Source: Bacteroidales bacterium UBA3824 | GTDB lineage: Bacteria > Bacteroidota > Bacteroidia > Bacteroidales > UBA3824 | Assembly (NCBI GenBank): GCA_002393195.1 | Contig: DGIK01000219.1 | Span: forward strand, 1-26,505 | Length of the DNA: 26,505 nt | Direction of reading: 5' to 3' | Part shown: positions 6,069-13,193 of the stretch, piece by piece | How the letters are laid out: each line of letters starts with the position of its first letter | Position numbering within the stretch: the first letter of the stretch is position 1 | The notes under the pieces: model-generated | What the model was told of the DNA's origin: nothing | Databases searched by the model: none | What the model saw: only the letters and a program-made list of their open reading frames with translations | Translations under genes and position numbers: made by a program

Positions 6069-7833
6069 TTTTTTGAGTCCTTTCCCTCAGATATGCTTTT
6101 TCATCCTCATCGAGGTACGGCGACAATGTTTGGAATACGCGCTCGTTGTATTCGTTTACAAATTTCAATTGTGCCTCGGTGAGAATTTCGCGTACTATTG
6201 GCCTTGTGTCGATGTGGCAGAGGGTCAATACGTCAAACTTGTTGAAGCCTTTGTATTCTGACTTGACTACCTGCACGATGTTTTCGGTGCGGATGCCGTA
6301 TTCGTTTTCGATGTAGATGCCCGGCTCGTCGGTAACAATCATTCCCGGCACGAGTGCAACGGTATTGTGTACAGACGAAATGCGGTGAGGCCCTTCGTGA
6401 CAATTGAGGCAATATCCCACGCCGTGTCCCGTGCCGTGCTGGAAGTCCTTGCCGTATTTCCAAAGGTTGATTCTTGCCAGCAAATCCAACTGCGAGCCCG
6501 TGGTGCCTTCCGGGAAAATTGCGGTTGCAAGTTCTATATGTCCCTGCAACACAAGGGTATAATCGAGCGCAAACTTGTCGGAAAATCTTCCGTCCTTCGT
6601 AGTGGCGATGGTGCGGGTGATGTCCGTTGTCCCTTCGTAATATTGTCCGCCCGAATCCACGAGATAGACGCCGTTGCCATCAACAGGGATGTCGCTCTCG
6701 TCGGTAGGCGCGTAGTGTGGCATTGCGGCGTGTCCGTTGAAAGCCGATATGCAGCCAAAACTCTCCGAAATGAACCCTTTGCCCTTCTTGCGCTCTTCCA
6801 AAAGCATCTTGGCAAGCGACATTTCGGTAAGCGGTTCATTATTAGCGAGTTTTTGCTCCAATTTGTAGAAGAATCGTTCCATTGCAACGCCGTCGGTTAT
6901 CAACGCCTGACGTATGTTGCGGAGTTCTGTCTCATTCTTGATGGCCTTTGCCTGTTGTACGGGGCTGGGCGCGTCGGTGATTTTGCATTTGGGGTTTACG
7001 TTGCTGACAATAAACGAATTGGCGGATTTGTGGTCGATGCGGACGGTGGCGTTGTCGGGGAGTTGACGGAGATAATTGTAAACATCGTCGTACTTCTGCA
7101 CGGCAACCCCGCTCTTGTCGAGGTGCGCCTTGATATTGCTGTTGATGCGTCCGTCGTGTACAAACAATACGGCGTCTTTTTCGCCTACAACCATAAACGC
7201 CCTGAACAACGGGCAGAAGTCGATGTCGGCGGCGCGGAGGTTGAGCAGCCAAGCCACTTCGTCGAGCCTTGTAATCACCTGATATGCAGAGCCGTTTTCC
7301 TTGCGGAGGTTGGCAATTTTGGCGGAGGCGGATAGTCCGGCGTATTGGTCGTCGAGGATGTAAATTTCCGAAAACGACGGTTCTGGACGGTCTGTCCAGA
7401 ATGTCGCCGTAAGATCCACCGAATTGTCCACGGTGATGCCCTTGGCGGAGAGCAGTGATTTTATTTTTTGATATGTCTTGTCTGTTACTAATTGACCATC
7501 AACGCCTACACGGTCGCCCTTTTGGAGATGTTCGGCGAGGTAGTTGGCGAATGACTGCTCTTTGGCGTTGCCTTCGGTCTTCATAAGCGTTACCTCTGTG
7601 CCTTTGAGTTCCATCTCGCCCGAAATGTAGAATCGTCCGTCGGTCCAGACTCCCGCAAAGTCCTGTGTAACAACCACTGTGGCGTTTTCGCCGGTGAAGC
7701 CTGTCAACGCCGCCGCGATGTGGTATTCGCGGGGGATGTATTCGTCGTTGTGCGGGTCGGTATTGAAAATAATGTACGCTGCAATGCCTTGTTTTGACAT
7801 CGCGGCGCGGAGATTACTGAGTTTTTGGTTCAT
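6058..7833 (-). CDS. pepP: Xaa-Pro aminopeptidase (aminopeptidase P, M24B), long three-domain form
   Basis: Removes the N-terminal residue from peptides with proline in second place, in the cytosol (no signal peptide). At 591 residues it is the long APP1-like form: two creatinase-type N-terminal domains (about 1-150 and 155-300), the M24 pita-bread domain (about 305-540) and a C-terminal extension. Metal ligands are visible: Asp393 in LVDSGGQ, Asp404 in TTDITRT, a His in HGTGHGVG (466-473), Glu503 in TDEPGIY and Glu517 in RTENIV. The start at 7833 gives a normal N terminus. The small membrane-protein gene upstream is 12 bp away and probably shares its transcript. The last two codons and the stop (AAT GCA TAA) are part of an ATGCAT repeat. 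Confidence 0.92.
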   Translation of the reverse strand: MNQKLSNLRAAMSKQGIAAYIIFNTDPHNDEYIPREYHIAAALTGFTGENATVVVTQDFAGVWTDGRFYISGEMELKGTEVTLMKTEGNAKEQSFANYLAEHLQKGDRVGVDGQLVTDKTYQKIKSLLSAKGITVDNSVDLTATFWTDRPEPSFSEIYILDDQYAGLSASAKIANLRKENGSAYQVITRLDEVAWLLNLRAADIDFCPLFRAFMVVGEKDAVLFVHDGRINSNIKAHLDKSGVAVQKYDDVYNYLRQLPDNATVRIDHKSANSFIVSNVNPKCKITDAPSPVQQAKAIKNETELRNIRQALITDGVAMERFFYKLEQKLANNEPLTEMSLAKMLLEERKKGKGFISESFGCISAFNGHAAMPHYAPTDESDIPVDGNGVYLVDSGGQYYEGTTDITRTIATTKDGRFSDKFALDYTLVLQGHIELATAIFPEGTTGSQLDLLARINLWKYGKDFQHGTGHGVGYCLNCHEGPHRISSVHNTVALVPGMIVTDEPGIYIENEYGIRTENIVQVVKSEYKGFNKFDVLTLCHIDTRPIVREILTEAQLKFVNEYNERVFQTLSPYLDEDEKAYLRERTQKINA

Positions 7834-7845
7834 TATGTTCAGTAT

Positions 7846-8337
7846 TTATAATAGTTTCTTTTCGTAGGATTTGTCAAAATCGATGTAAGTGTCCTTCACC
7901 ATTCGCTTGAAGTAGGTATTGAGCCTAAGGTAAGAGATGATGAAATTGGCGAAATATACAGTCCAAATTATCAGCAACAGCAGCAGCCTGTGCGAGCCAA
8001 GCCCCCAAAAGTTGGTAAGCGGTATCATACAGAACAACAGGCACAGCACAAACACTTCCGAAAAATCGTACTTTGCGCTCAACGTGATGAGTCCCAGTTC
8101 TTTGGATACTTCGAGTTGACAGCCTTTCACGCCGTTGAATTTGTTGAACCCATTCCAAATAAAACGGAAATTGGAGCCGGAAAATTCGTATTGGCAGTTG
8201 TGCCGCCAGCGACGGTTCATATACGCGCCTTCCAGGTCTTCCTTTACGGCATCATACAGGTGCTTGGAAAACTGTTCTGCGCTCAACGTGGAGTATATCT
8301 CGAATTTTGTGCGGTAATGTAATAATGGTATAAACAT
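7846..8337 (-). CDS. Small membrane protein of unknown function
   Basis: 163 residues, not recognised. A basic/aromatic soluble part (about 1-88) precedes two hydrophobic segments (about 95-112 and 117-136) and a short charged tail with YFKRMVKDTYIDFDKSYEKK. The layout suggests a membrane anchor with a cytoplasmic N-terminal domain, similar in outline to YcxB-type proteins, but that is a guess from shape only. It is the promoter-proximal gene of a two-gene unit with the Xaa-Pro aminopeptidase (12 bp gap). Its ATG lies 22 bp after a good TACATTTG -7 element. Confidence 0.7.
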   Translation of the reverse strand: MFIPLLHYRTKFEIYSTLSAEQFSKHLYDAVKEDLEGAYMNRRWRHNCQYEFSGSNFRFIWNGFNKFNGVKGCQLEVSKELGLITLSAKYDFSEVFVLCLLFCMIPLTNFWGLGSHRLLLLLIIWTVYFANFIISYLRLNTYFKRMVKDTYIDFDKSYEKKLL

Positions 8338-8359
8338 TTTCGCTAAGTTTTATGCACCG

Positions 8360-8390
8360 CAAATGTAACAAAAATTACTGAAAACAAAAA
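8360..8390 (-). promoter_or_regulatory. Promoter of the membrane protein-pepP unit
   Basis: A perfect -7 TACATTTG (8367-8360) lies 22 bp before the ATG at 8337. Upstream there is TTTG with a short 17-nt spacer, or TTTT with 19 nt, so the -33 is approximate. Confidence 0.6.
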
Positions 8391-8426
8391 TTTTTTTTCT
8401 AAACGAAAATTTTGGCGAATTATAAA

Positions 8427-8483
8427 GAATTAAAACGAATTTTTATAAATAGTAATTCGTTTTAATTCGTTTCAATTCGTTTT
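8427..8483. repeat. 15-bp perfect inverted repeat continued by 10-bp-phased AATTCGTTTT repeats
   Basis: GAATTAAAACGAATT (8427-8441) and its exact complement AATTCGTTTTAATTC (8454-8468) flank 12 bases. The right arm continues as three AATTCGTTT units starting at 8454, 8464 and 8474, a 10-bp period. It lies upstream of the 8360-8390 promoter and beside the terminator of the sigma-factor operon. There is no U run after the stem, so an operator is more likely than a terminator. Confidence 0.65.
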
Positions 8484-8501
8484 TATTTTTGTTCAAAGAA
8501 A

Positions 8502-8528
8502 AAAAATCCGCCGTCAAGGCGGATTTTT
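8502..8528. terminator. Bidirectional-looking intrinsic terminator of the sigma-factor operon
   Basis: AAAAATCCGCC (8502-8512) and GGCGGATTTTT (8518-8528) form an 11-bp perfect stem with a 5-nt loop. On the minus strand the T run continues past the stem. It follows the Spy-like gene by 6 bp. Confidence 0.85.
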
Positions 8529-8534
8529 ACTTGT

Positions 8535-9044
8535 TTAGTTGTTCTTGAAACTTTTGCCGAAACTATTGCCGGCGGGCTTGTTGTCGGAGAGTTTTTGCCG
8601 GCGAAATTCGTGTTCCAAGTGGTAGTAGAGCAATATTTTCCTCTGTGAGAATATTTGGGACAGTTCCTCGTGGTAGCGGCGGCGGGTGGCGAGTTCCTTG
8701 TCGTCGTATTCAAAAGACTTTGCGATGATGTCGCCCGCCTTTGCATCGGTCATCTTGTCGTAATTTTTCATACATTCCTTGCGGCTGTAATTAAGTCGCC
8801 GCGCCTCGCCGATGCTGTCGAATATGGCGTCGTACTTATTGTAGAGCGGCCAAAACTTCTGCGCCTCCTCCACCGTAAGACCCATGCCGGAGGTTATGTA
8901 AGCCACTTTTTCGCTCTTAAACTGCTGCTTGCATTGGTCGTATGTGCCGGATTGAGGTTTGTTGTCGCCGTTTTGTGCGTAGGCCACCGTAAGTGTGGTT
9001 GCCATCAGTATCGTAATCAGTAGTTTTTTGGTAATTGCGGTCAT
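8535..9044 (-). CDS. Spy/CpxP-like periplasmic protein, third gene of an ECF sigma operon
   Basis: 169 residues. I chose the ATG at 9044, which has GAGGAAG just upstream and opens a signal peptide (ITKKLLITILMATTLTVAYA, then QNG), over an in-frame TTG at 9071 that would overlap the previous stop. The mature part is helical and charged, with a motif LTVEEAQKFWPLYNKYD that recalls the LTxxQ-type segments of Spy/CpxP stress proteins and their Bacteroidetes relatives encoded beside sigma factors. Probably a periplasmic stress sensor or chaperone-like protein whose synthesis follows the ECF sigma factor. Family assignment is by pattern; length and position fit. Confidence 0.75.
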   Translation of the reverse strand: MTAITKKLLITILMATTLTVAYAQNGDNKPQSGTYDQCKQQFKSEKVAYITSGMGLTVEEAQKFWPLYNKYDAIFDSIGEARRLNYSRKECMKNYDKMTDAKAGDIIAKSFEYDDKELATRRRYHEELSQIFSQRKILLYYHLEHEFRRQKLSDNKPAGNSFGKSFKNN

Positions 9045-9067
9045 AGTCTTCCTCAAAAAATTAGTTG

Positions 9068-9463
9068 TCAATACATAAAGTTGATGGGGCTTGCGTACAT
9101 GGCAACGAGATCGGCGTCGTATTCTGTCTTGGCGTCGTCGGTGTTGTTGCTTTGGTCGATGTAGTCGATGACGTTGATGTCGCTATACTGCCGTGAGATG
9201 TTGGTGAGGTAATGGTCAGAAAACTGCTGTTGCGCGTCGGAATGAGTGGCGGCGGGGCGATTCTGCGGTCCAAATACAACCACGCCCGCAATGACAGCGG
9301 CGGCGGCCATCGCGAAAATGGAGCGTACAACCGTGGAGCGGCGTTTTTTGCGTTGCTTGTCGTCGAAGTCGATGCGCTGCATCACGTTGTCGGCAAGCGT
9401 GTCAAAATATCCGTCGGGCACGTCAAATTTTATTTTGCACTCTATGTTGTCAACCGGTTTCAT
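9068..9463 (-). CDS. Single-pass membrane protein, putative anti-sigma factor
   Basis: 131 residues. A cytoplasmic N terminus with V-P-D-G-Y-F-D-T-L-A-D-N-V-M-Q-R-I (about 15-31), a sequence type often seen in Bacteroidetes proteins encoded after ECF sigma genes, is followed by a basic stretch, one membrane segment (about 47-65) and a polar periplasmic tail of about 65 residues. It lacks the zinc motif (HxxxCxxC) of ZAS anti-sigma factors, so the role rests on gene order. The start is well fixed: GGAGG at 9471-9475 lies 7 nt before the ATG, an unusually good ribosome binding site here. An inverted repeat lies between this gene and the sigma gene. Confidence 0.7.
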   Translation of the reverse strand: MKPVDNIECKIKFDVPDGYFDTLADNVMQRIDFDDKQRKKRRSTVVRSIFAMAAAAVIAGVVVFGPQNRPAATHSDAQQQFSDHYLTNISRQYSDINVIDYIDQSNNTDDAKTEYDADLVAMYASPINFMY

Positions 9464-9490
9464 TTTGTTTCCTCCTTTGTTAATGGAATT

Positions 9491-9524
9491 GTAGTCTTTG
9501 TTGTAGCGTTTATGTAAAGACTAC
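9491..9524. other. 9-bp inverted repeat between sigma and putative anti-sigma genes
   Basis: GTAGTCTTT (9491-9499) and AAAGACTAC (9516-9524) are exact complements around a 16-nt loop, in the 77-bp gap just upstream of the strong ribosome binding site of the anti-sigma gene. No U run follows. It could stabilise the mRNA, tune the sigma:anti-sigma ratio or bind a protein. Confidence 0.55.
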
Positions 9525-9540
9525 GCGAGCCCGTTAAGGT

Positions 9541-10101
9541 TTAATGGATTGACAAAAAGTTTTCAATCTTTTTGACTGCAAAATGGTAAGACGCCTTCAA
9601 TGCGCCTACGGAAGTTTTTAGGATGCCCGCCATATCGTCGTACTTCATTTCCTTGTAATATTTCATTTTGAAGACGATTTTCTGTTTTTCGGGTAGTTTT
9701 TCCACCGCCGACTGCAACTTTTCCGCGATTTCGTCGCCGGTCTCGCTGCTTTCCATATCGTTGGCGGGCAGGGTGATTTTCATATCGTCGTCGTTGATGG
9801 AGAGGGCAACTGACTTGTTGCTGCGCCTTACGAATGTGAGAGCCTCGTTGGTTGCGATGCGGAATAGCCACGTGTACAGCGTCGATTCGAGCCTAAATCT
9901 GTCTAACGACCGCCACGCCTTTATAAAGGTGTTTTGCAGCACATCGTCGGTCTCGTCGTGTGTGCCTACGATGGTGCGGATGCGGCTATACAACTGTGTG
10001 CCAAATTGTTTGACGATAATCCTGAATGCCGCCTCCCGCGTCTTCGGGTCGGCAAACATAGTCATTATCGCCTCGTCGGTGTATGTAGTGGCTTCGTTCA
10101 T
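9541..10101 (-). CDS. ECF-type RNA polymerase sigma factor
   Basis: Directs RNA polymerase to a stress or envelope regulon. From the ATG at 10101 it has 186 residues, the usual ECF size; the in-frame ATG at 10137 would add 12 residues upstream of the likely -7 element position and is less likely. Region 2 is visible in DETDDVLQNTFIKAWRSLDRFR and LYTWLFRIATNEAL. Region 4 is visible as KLPEKQKIVFKMKYYKEMKYDDMAGIL plus VGALKASYHFAVKKI, a normal helix-turn-helix. First gene of the three-gene operon with the membrane protein and Spy-like protein, as in many Bacteroidetes RpoE-like units. Confidence 0.92.
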   Translation of the reverse strand: MNEATTYTDEAIMTMFADPKTREAAFRIIVKQFGTQLYSRIRTIVGTHDETDDVLQNTFIKAWRSLDRFRLESTLYTWLFRIATNEALTFVRRSNKSVALSINDDDMKITLPANDMESSETGDEIAEKLQSAVEKLPEKQKIVFKMKYYKEMKYDDMAGILKTSVGALKASYHFAVKKIENFLSIH

Positions 10102-10134
10102 TATGGCGAATGGTTTGGTGGAGTTTGTCGCTGG

Positions 10135-10142
10135 CAAAATTA
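10135..10142 (-). promoter_or_regulatory. Putative -7 element of the ECF sigma operon
   Basis: TAATTTTG on the minus strand fits TAnnTTTG and lies about 34 bp before the sigma start. No TTTG is present at the -33 distance (AACAACG lies nearby instead), so the promoter may be weak or read by the ECF sigma itself. Confidence 0.4.
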
Positions 10143-10228
10143 CAGGTTTTTTTGGATAGTACGTTGTTAAAAAAAATGAAAAGATGAGGCGATTCTTCTT
10201 ATTTTTTCACAAAAATAATCCATCAAAA

Positions 10229-10260
10229 TTTGGAAACTCGCCCCGAAAAGTGTATCTTTG
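10229..10260 (+). promoter_or_regulatory. Promoter of the DUF4143 ATPase, overlapped by the first repeat unit
   Basis: TTTG (10229-10232), a 20-nt spacer and TATCTTTG (10253-10260) match the Bacteroidetes consensus exactly. The first copy of the 18-bp repeat (10237-10254) fills the spacer and touches the -7. Transcription should start near 10267, so the remaining repeats lie in the untranslated leader. Confidence 0.75.
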
Positions 10261-10386
10261 TCCCGAAAACTCGCCCCGAAAAGTGTAAGGTTTCAATAAA
10301 AACTCGCCCCGAAAAGTGTAACGATGCGACAAAAAGTCGTCCCGAAAAGTGTAACGAAGCGATAGAAAGTCGCCCCGAAAAGTGTA
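10237..10386 (+). repeat. Five 18-bp direct repeats with an exact 33-bp period upstream of the ATPase
   Basis: Consensus CTCGCCCCGAAAAGTGTA at 10237, 10270, 10303, 10336 and 10369. The last two begin GTCG and the fourth has a T for C. Spacers are 15 bp and unrelated, except that the first contains a partial unit (GTCCCGAAAA, 10260-10269). The last copy ends 3 bp before the ATPase ATG. 33 bp is about three helical turns, so all copies face the same side of the DNA. It is also 11 codons: the minus strand reads YTFRGEF every 11 residues, and the plus frame reads LAPKSV but with stops in two spacers. A DNA operator array or an RNA leader element is likelier than coding. Confidence 0.85.
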
Positions 10387-10389
10387 ATT

Positions 10390-11727
10390 ATGTATAGGAG
10401 AAAGATAGAAGAAACGCTCCAGCGTTGGAAGGAGAAGGATGGACGTAAACCATTGGTAATCAAAGGTTGCCGACAGTGTGGCAAGACGAGTTCCGTCGTG
10501 GATTTTGCCCGACGAAACTATCAGTATGTTGTATATCTCGATTTTCACGAACACAAGGTGTACAAAACCTTCTTCGCTGGCTCGCTCGACGTGGATACGT
10601 TGACGTTGACTATTAGTGCCGGTATCAAGGGCGCAAAATTCGTTGCTGGTAAGACTTGTCTGGTGCTTGACGAGATTCAGGAATGTCCCAATGCGCGTGC
10701 CTCATTGAAGTATTTTAAACTTGACGGACGTTATGATGTCATCTGCACAGGCTCTTTGCTTGGCGTCAATGGTTATAAGACGAAGGACGAGCAGAATGAG
10801 GAAGACAACGCCTCAATTCCTGTCGGTTTTGAACAGATTGTTACAATGTATCCTATGGATTTTGAAGAATGGCTGTGGGCAAATGGCATTGAGGATCAAC
10901 ATATTGATTATCTTAGCAATTGTCTTAAAAATGAATCGCCTGTCAATGAAGGTATCCATCAACGGATGCGCGATCTTTTGCTGCGCTATGTGGTGGTTGG
11001 TGGTATGCCGGAAGCGGTTGCCGCTTTTCTGAAAACCAACAATATGAACGATGTTTTGGAGGTTCAGCATGGGATAGTGGATACCTACAAAGCCGATATG
11101 TTGAAGTATGCGCGTCAAGACGACAAAACTCGTATTCGCGAATGTTTTGATTCTATTCCCGCGCAATTGTCGAAGGAAAACAAGAAATTCCAATATTCAG
11201 CCATTCGCAAGGGTGGCCGCTCCGCGCAGTATTTAGGGAGCCTGCAATGGATAGAAGATGCGGGCATCATTCACCGTTGTTACAATACTTCGATTACCGA
11301 ACTGCCTTTGGGCGGCAACGCACTGCCCGATGTTTTCAAGGTTTATATGGCTGACATCGGGTTGCTGGTGAGTATGTTGGAGGAAGGGACGGCGTGGAGT
11401 ATTCTACAAGGCAATTTGCACGGTTATAAAGGTGCTGTGTATGAGAGCCTTGCGGCTGATATTCTTGGCAAGATGGGACGCAAATTGTATTATTTTCAGA
11501 AGGAGGGCGGACTCGAACTCGATTTCCTAATCCGTTACAAAGGCGAATGTTGTCCATTGGAATGTAAGGCGCGCACGGGCAATGCCAAATCTTTGCAAAC
11601 CGTATTGAAACACCCCGAACACTATCATATCCATCACGCCATCAAAGTTGGCGATTATAATATCGGACGCAACGACGCATTGCTTACAATACCTTTTTAT
11701 ATGTTGTTTTTGTTGCGGGAGGTATAG
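10390..11727 (+). CDS. AAA_14 ATPase with C-terminal DUF4143 (PD-(D/E)xK-like) domain
   Basis: 445 residues, cytosolic. Walker A GCRQCGKTS (26-34), Walker B CLVLDEIQE (90-97) and sensor-like ICTGSLLG (118-125) define the AAA_14 ATPase. The C-terminal DUF4143 region ends in a nuclease-type signature, Asp378 in LELDFLI and Glu391-Cys-Lys393 in PLECKA. This family occurs in many divergent copies in Bacteroidales genomes. Its role is unknown, with suggestions ranging from DNA-linked defence to mobile-element remnants. It is a single-gene unit: the promoter and a 33-bp repeat array abut its ATG, and a strong terminator follows by 4 bp. It separates the housekeeping part from the polysaccharide locus. 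Confidence 0.88.
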   Translation: MYRRKIEETLQRWKEKDGRKPLVIKGCRQCGKTSSVVDFARRNYQYVVYLDFHEHKVYKTFFAGSLDVDTLTLTISAGIKGAKFVAGKTCLVLDEIQECPNARASLKYFKLDGRYDVICTGSLLGVNGYKTKDEQNEEDNASIPVGFEQIVTMYPMDFEEWLWANGIEDQHIDYLSNCLKNESPVNEGIHQRMRDLLLRYVVVGGMPEAVAAFLKTNNMNDVLEVQHGIVDTYKADMLKYARQDDKTRIRECFDSIPAQLSKENKKFQYSAIRKGGRSAQYLGSLQWIEDAGIIHRCYNTSITELPLGGNALPDVFKVYMADIGLLVSMLEEGTAWSILQGNLHGYKGAVYESLAADILGKMGRKLYYFQKEGGLELDFLIRYKGECCPLECKARTGNAKSLQTVLKHPEHYHIHHAIKVGDYNIGRNDALLTIPFYMLFLLREV

Positions 11728-11731
11728 AAAT

Positions 11732-11772
11732 AAAAAAAGGAAGTCGCAGAGTGATTGCGGCTTCCTTTTTTT
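11732..11772. terminator. Bidirectional terminator between the ATPase and the polysaccharide locus
   Basis: AAAAAAAGGAAGTCGCA (11732-11748) pairs with TGCGGCTTCCTTTTTTT (11756-11772) around a 7-nt loop, with one U-G pair on the plus-strand RNA (an A-C mismatch on the minus strand). T runs lie on both sides, so it can end the ATPase transcript and, 41 bp after the last glycosyltransferase stop, the minus-strand operon. Confidence 0.85.
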
Positions 11773-11813
11773 GGACGTTAACCTCATATATCAATGTGGG
11801 CAAAAGTTAAAAA

Positions 11814-12560
11814 TTACTTTTTCAATTGTTCAAACATTTCCAAATGTTGCTGCGCGACACGTTGAATGTCAAATTTTTCATAAACTTTTCTCAATGCATT
11901 TGCTCGCATTTGCAAAGCCACATCAGGATGATTGCGCAACCACAATATTTTTTCACACAAATCTTTTTGAGAATCCACGTCACACAGAAGGCCATCAACT
12001 TTATCGTCAATAATCGTTGGAAGTGCGTCAATACGAGTGGCGACAACATTCTTTTCTGCCGCCATATACTCGACAACAGCGAGTCCGAACCCTTCCCAGC
12101 GGCTTGGCAAAACAGCCACATCAAAAACTTTCAGATATGAATAAGGCTCGTCAGTCCAACCAGTAATGATAAGTTGAAGATTATTTTCGGATGCATATTT
12201 CTCAATTTCGGGTCGTAATTCTCCATCTCCAACAATAATAAACGCAGAATTTGGCACTTGTTCATTAACAAGTTTTGCTGCTCTGATGAAAACATCAGGG
12301 GCTTTCTGTGCAGAAATACGCCCAATCATTCCAACGACGAAAGATGTTTCTGAAATACCAAGTTCTGAAAATGGTTTTGGAACCGCATTTATAACCGCTT
12401 GTATATCAATACCATTTGGTATAAGTGCAAGTTTTTGAGTATCTCCGATTTCATTTTTGATTGCAGAATTGCGTTCTGCCTCCGAGATGCAGACAATCTT
12501 GTCAGTAAAACGCGACAAAAATCTCTCCATCCAACGATATATCCGTGATTTAAGTTTCAT
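11814..12560 (-). CDS. Family 4 glycosyltransferase, C-terminal part of a split gene
   Basis: 248 residues from the ATG at 12560. It holds the nucleotide-sugar-binding half of a GT-B enzyme: KIVCISEAER (domain junction), LIPNGID, VGMIGRISAQKAPDVFIRAA, and the E-x7-E signature of GT4 in PSRWEGFGLAVVEYMAAEKNVVAT. It lacks the acceptor-binding N-terminal domain, which is encoded in the preceding frame. Stop and start overlap as TGATG, and the frames differ by one base. Either a frameshift mutation (or sequencing error) split one gene, or the halves are made separately by translational coupling. It is the last gene of the polysaccharide operon, followed by the bidirectional terminator. Confidence 0.8.
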   Translation of the reverse strand: MKLKSRIYRWMERFLSRFTDKIVCISEAERNSAIKNEIGDTQKLALIPNGIDIQAVINAVPKPFSELGISETSFVVGMIGRISAQKAPDVFIRAAKLVNEQVPNSAFIIVGDGELRPEIEKYASENNLQLIITGWTDEPYSYLKVFDVAVLPSRWEGFGLAVVEYMAAEKNVVATRIDALPTIIDDKVDGLLCDVDSQKDLCEKILWLRNHPDVALQMRANALRKVYEKFDIQRVAQQHLEMFEQLKK

Positions 12561-12916
12561 CAAACAATGTTAAATGCCCAGCCATGAGGATTATAAACTA
12601 TCTTGCATCCAAGACCAAGAGCAGCGATTCGTCCAAGTCCGCCTGCGAATGACGAATGACAATAGAGTATGTCGGGCATCACACGACGAATGAGATGTCT
12701 GATTTGAAAGATTTTTTTCAGCACATAAAATGGTGAAAAACTTTGCTTCAAATCCAATTGTTCCACACCATCGATTATTTCAGTGTACTTTGCCTTATCA
12801 TAATTCTGCGAACACACGAAATACTGATGTATGCCTTTTTTTTGCAGCAACGGCATAAGCATCGCAAGGTAGCGTTCTACGCCACCCGCACATTCGGCAA
12901 TATGGAGGAGGGTCAT
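12560..12916 (-). CDS. Family 4 glycosyltransferase, N-terminal part of the same split gene
   Basis: 118 residues. The start MTLLHIAECAGGVERYL is the glycine-rich acceptor-domain loop seen at the start of many capsule GT4 enzymes. PDILYCHSSFAGGLGRIAA and NPHGWAFNIV lead straight to the point where the C-terminal half should continue (…KSRIYRWMERF…TDKIVCIS in the next frame). The two frames join with almost no missing residues, so a full-length enzyme of about 365 residues would result from a single one-base correction near 12560. There is no homopolymer at the junction. It lies 277 bp after the previous gene, the largest gap inside the locus. Confidence 0.75.
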   Translation of the reverse strand: MTLLHIAECAGGVERYLAMLMPLLQKKGIHQYFVCSQNYDKAKYTEIIDGVEQLDLKQSFSPFYVLKKIFQIRHLIRRVMPDILYCHSSFAGGLGRIAALGLGCKIVYNPHGWAFNIV

Positions 12917-13193
12917 AAAAAAATGAAAGCAAATATGTCAAACAAACTAATTAATTTTAGTTTCTTCCAAAGTAGCAATCCTTAACAATGACATACGGAA
13001 TCTTGTATTATGTCCACTACAAAGACCGCATTATATTGAGAAAACTATCTACTGAAAATTTAATATGGCTTTTTGCCACACGTTTGCCATTATGCTTTGA
13101 TAGATACGAATACTCATCGCACCCCAGGCTAATCGCACTTCGAAATTGAACTTACACCTTTATTGTCCTTCGGTTTGGAGCAGATTACTATTG
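12917..13193. other. 277-bp gap inside the polysaccharide operon, no supported gene
   Basis: The only frame of note is a 53-codon one on the plus strand (12988-13149, starting M-T-Y-G-I-L-Y-Y), opposite to the operon and without a clear ribosome binding site. Its first residues faintly recall polysaccharide pyruvyltransferase N termini (M-K-Y-G-I-L-Y-Y), so it could be debris of a former locus gene, but that is a weak guess. Nothing else is visible. Confidence 0.3.

Noticed and set aside
10237..10386. CRISPR array reading of the 18-bp repeats
   Set aside because: Repeats of 18 bp and spacers of 15 bp are too short, there are only five units, no cas genes lie nearby, and the array overlaps a promoter and abuts a start codon.
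10207..10554. 115-codon minus-strand frame containing the YTFRGEF repeats as a real gene
   Set aside because: It starts inside and antisense to the ATPase, has no promoter or ribosome binding site, and most of its length has no repeat or known domain. It is kept only as an observation.
12988..13149. 53-codon plus-strand frame as a gene or pyruvyltransferase remnant
   Set aside because: Only the first eight residues look familiar, it runs against the operon, and there is no ribosome binding site.
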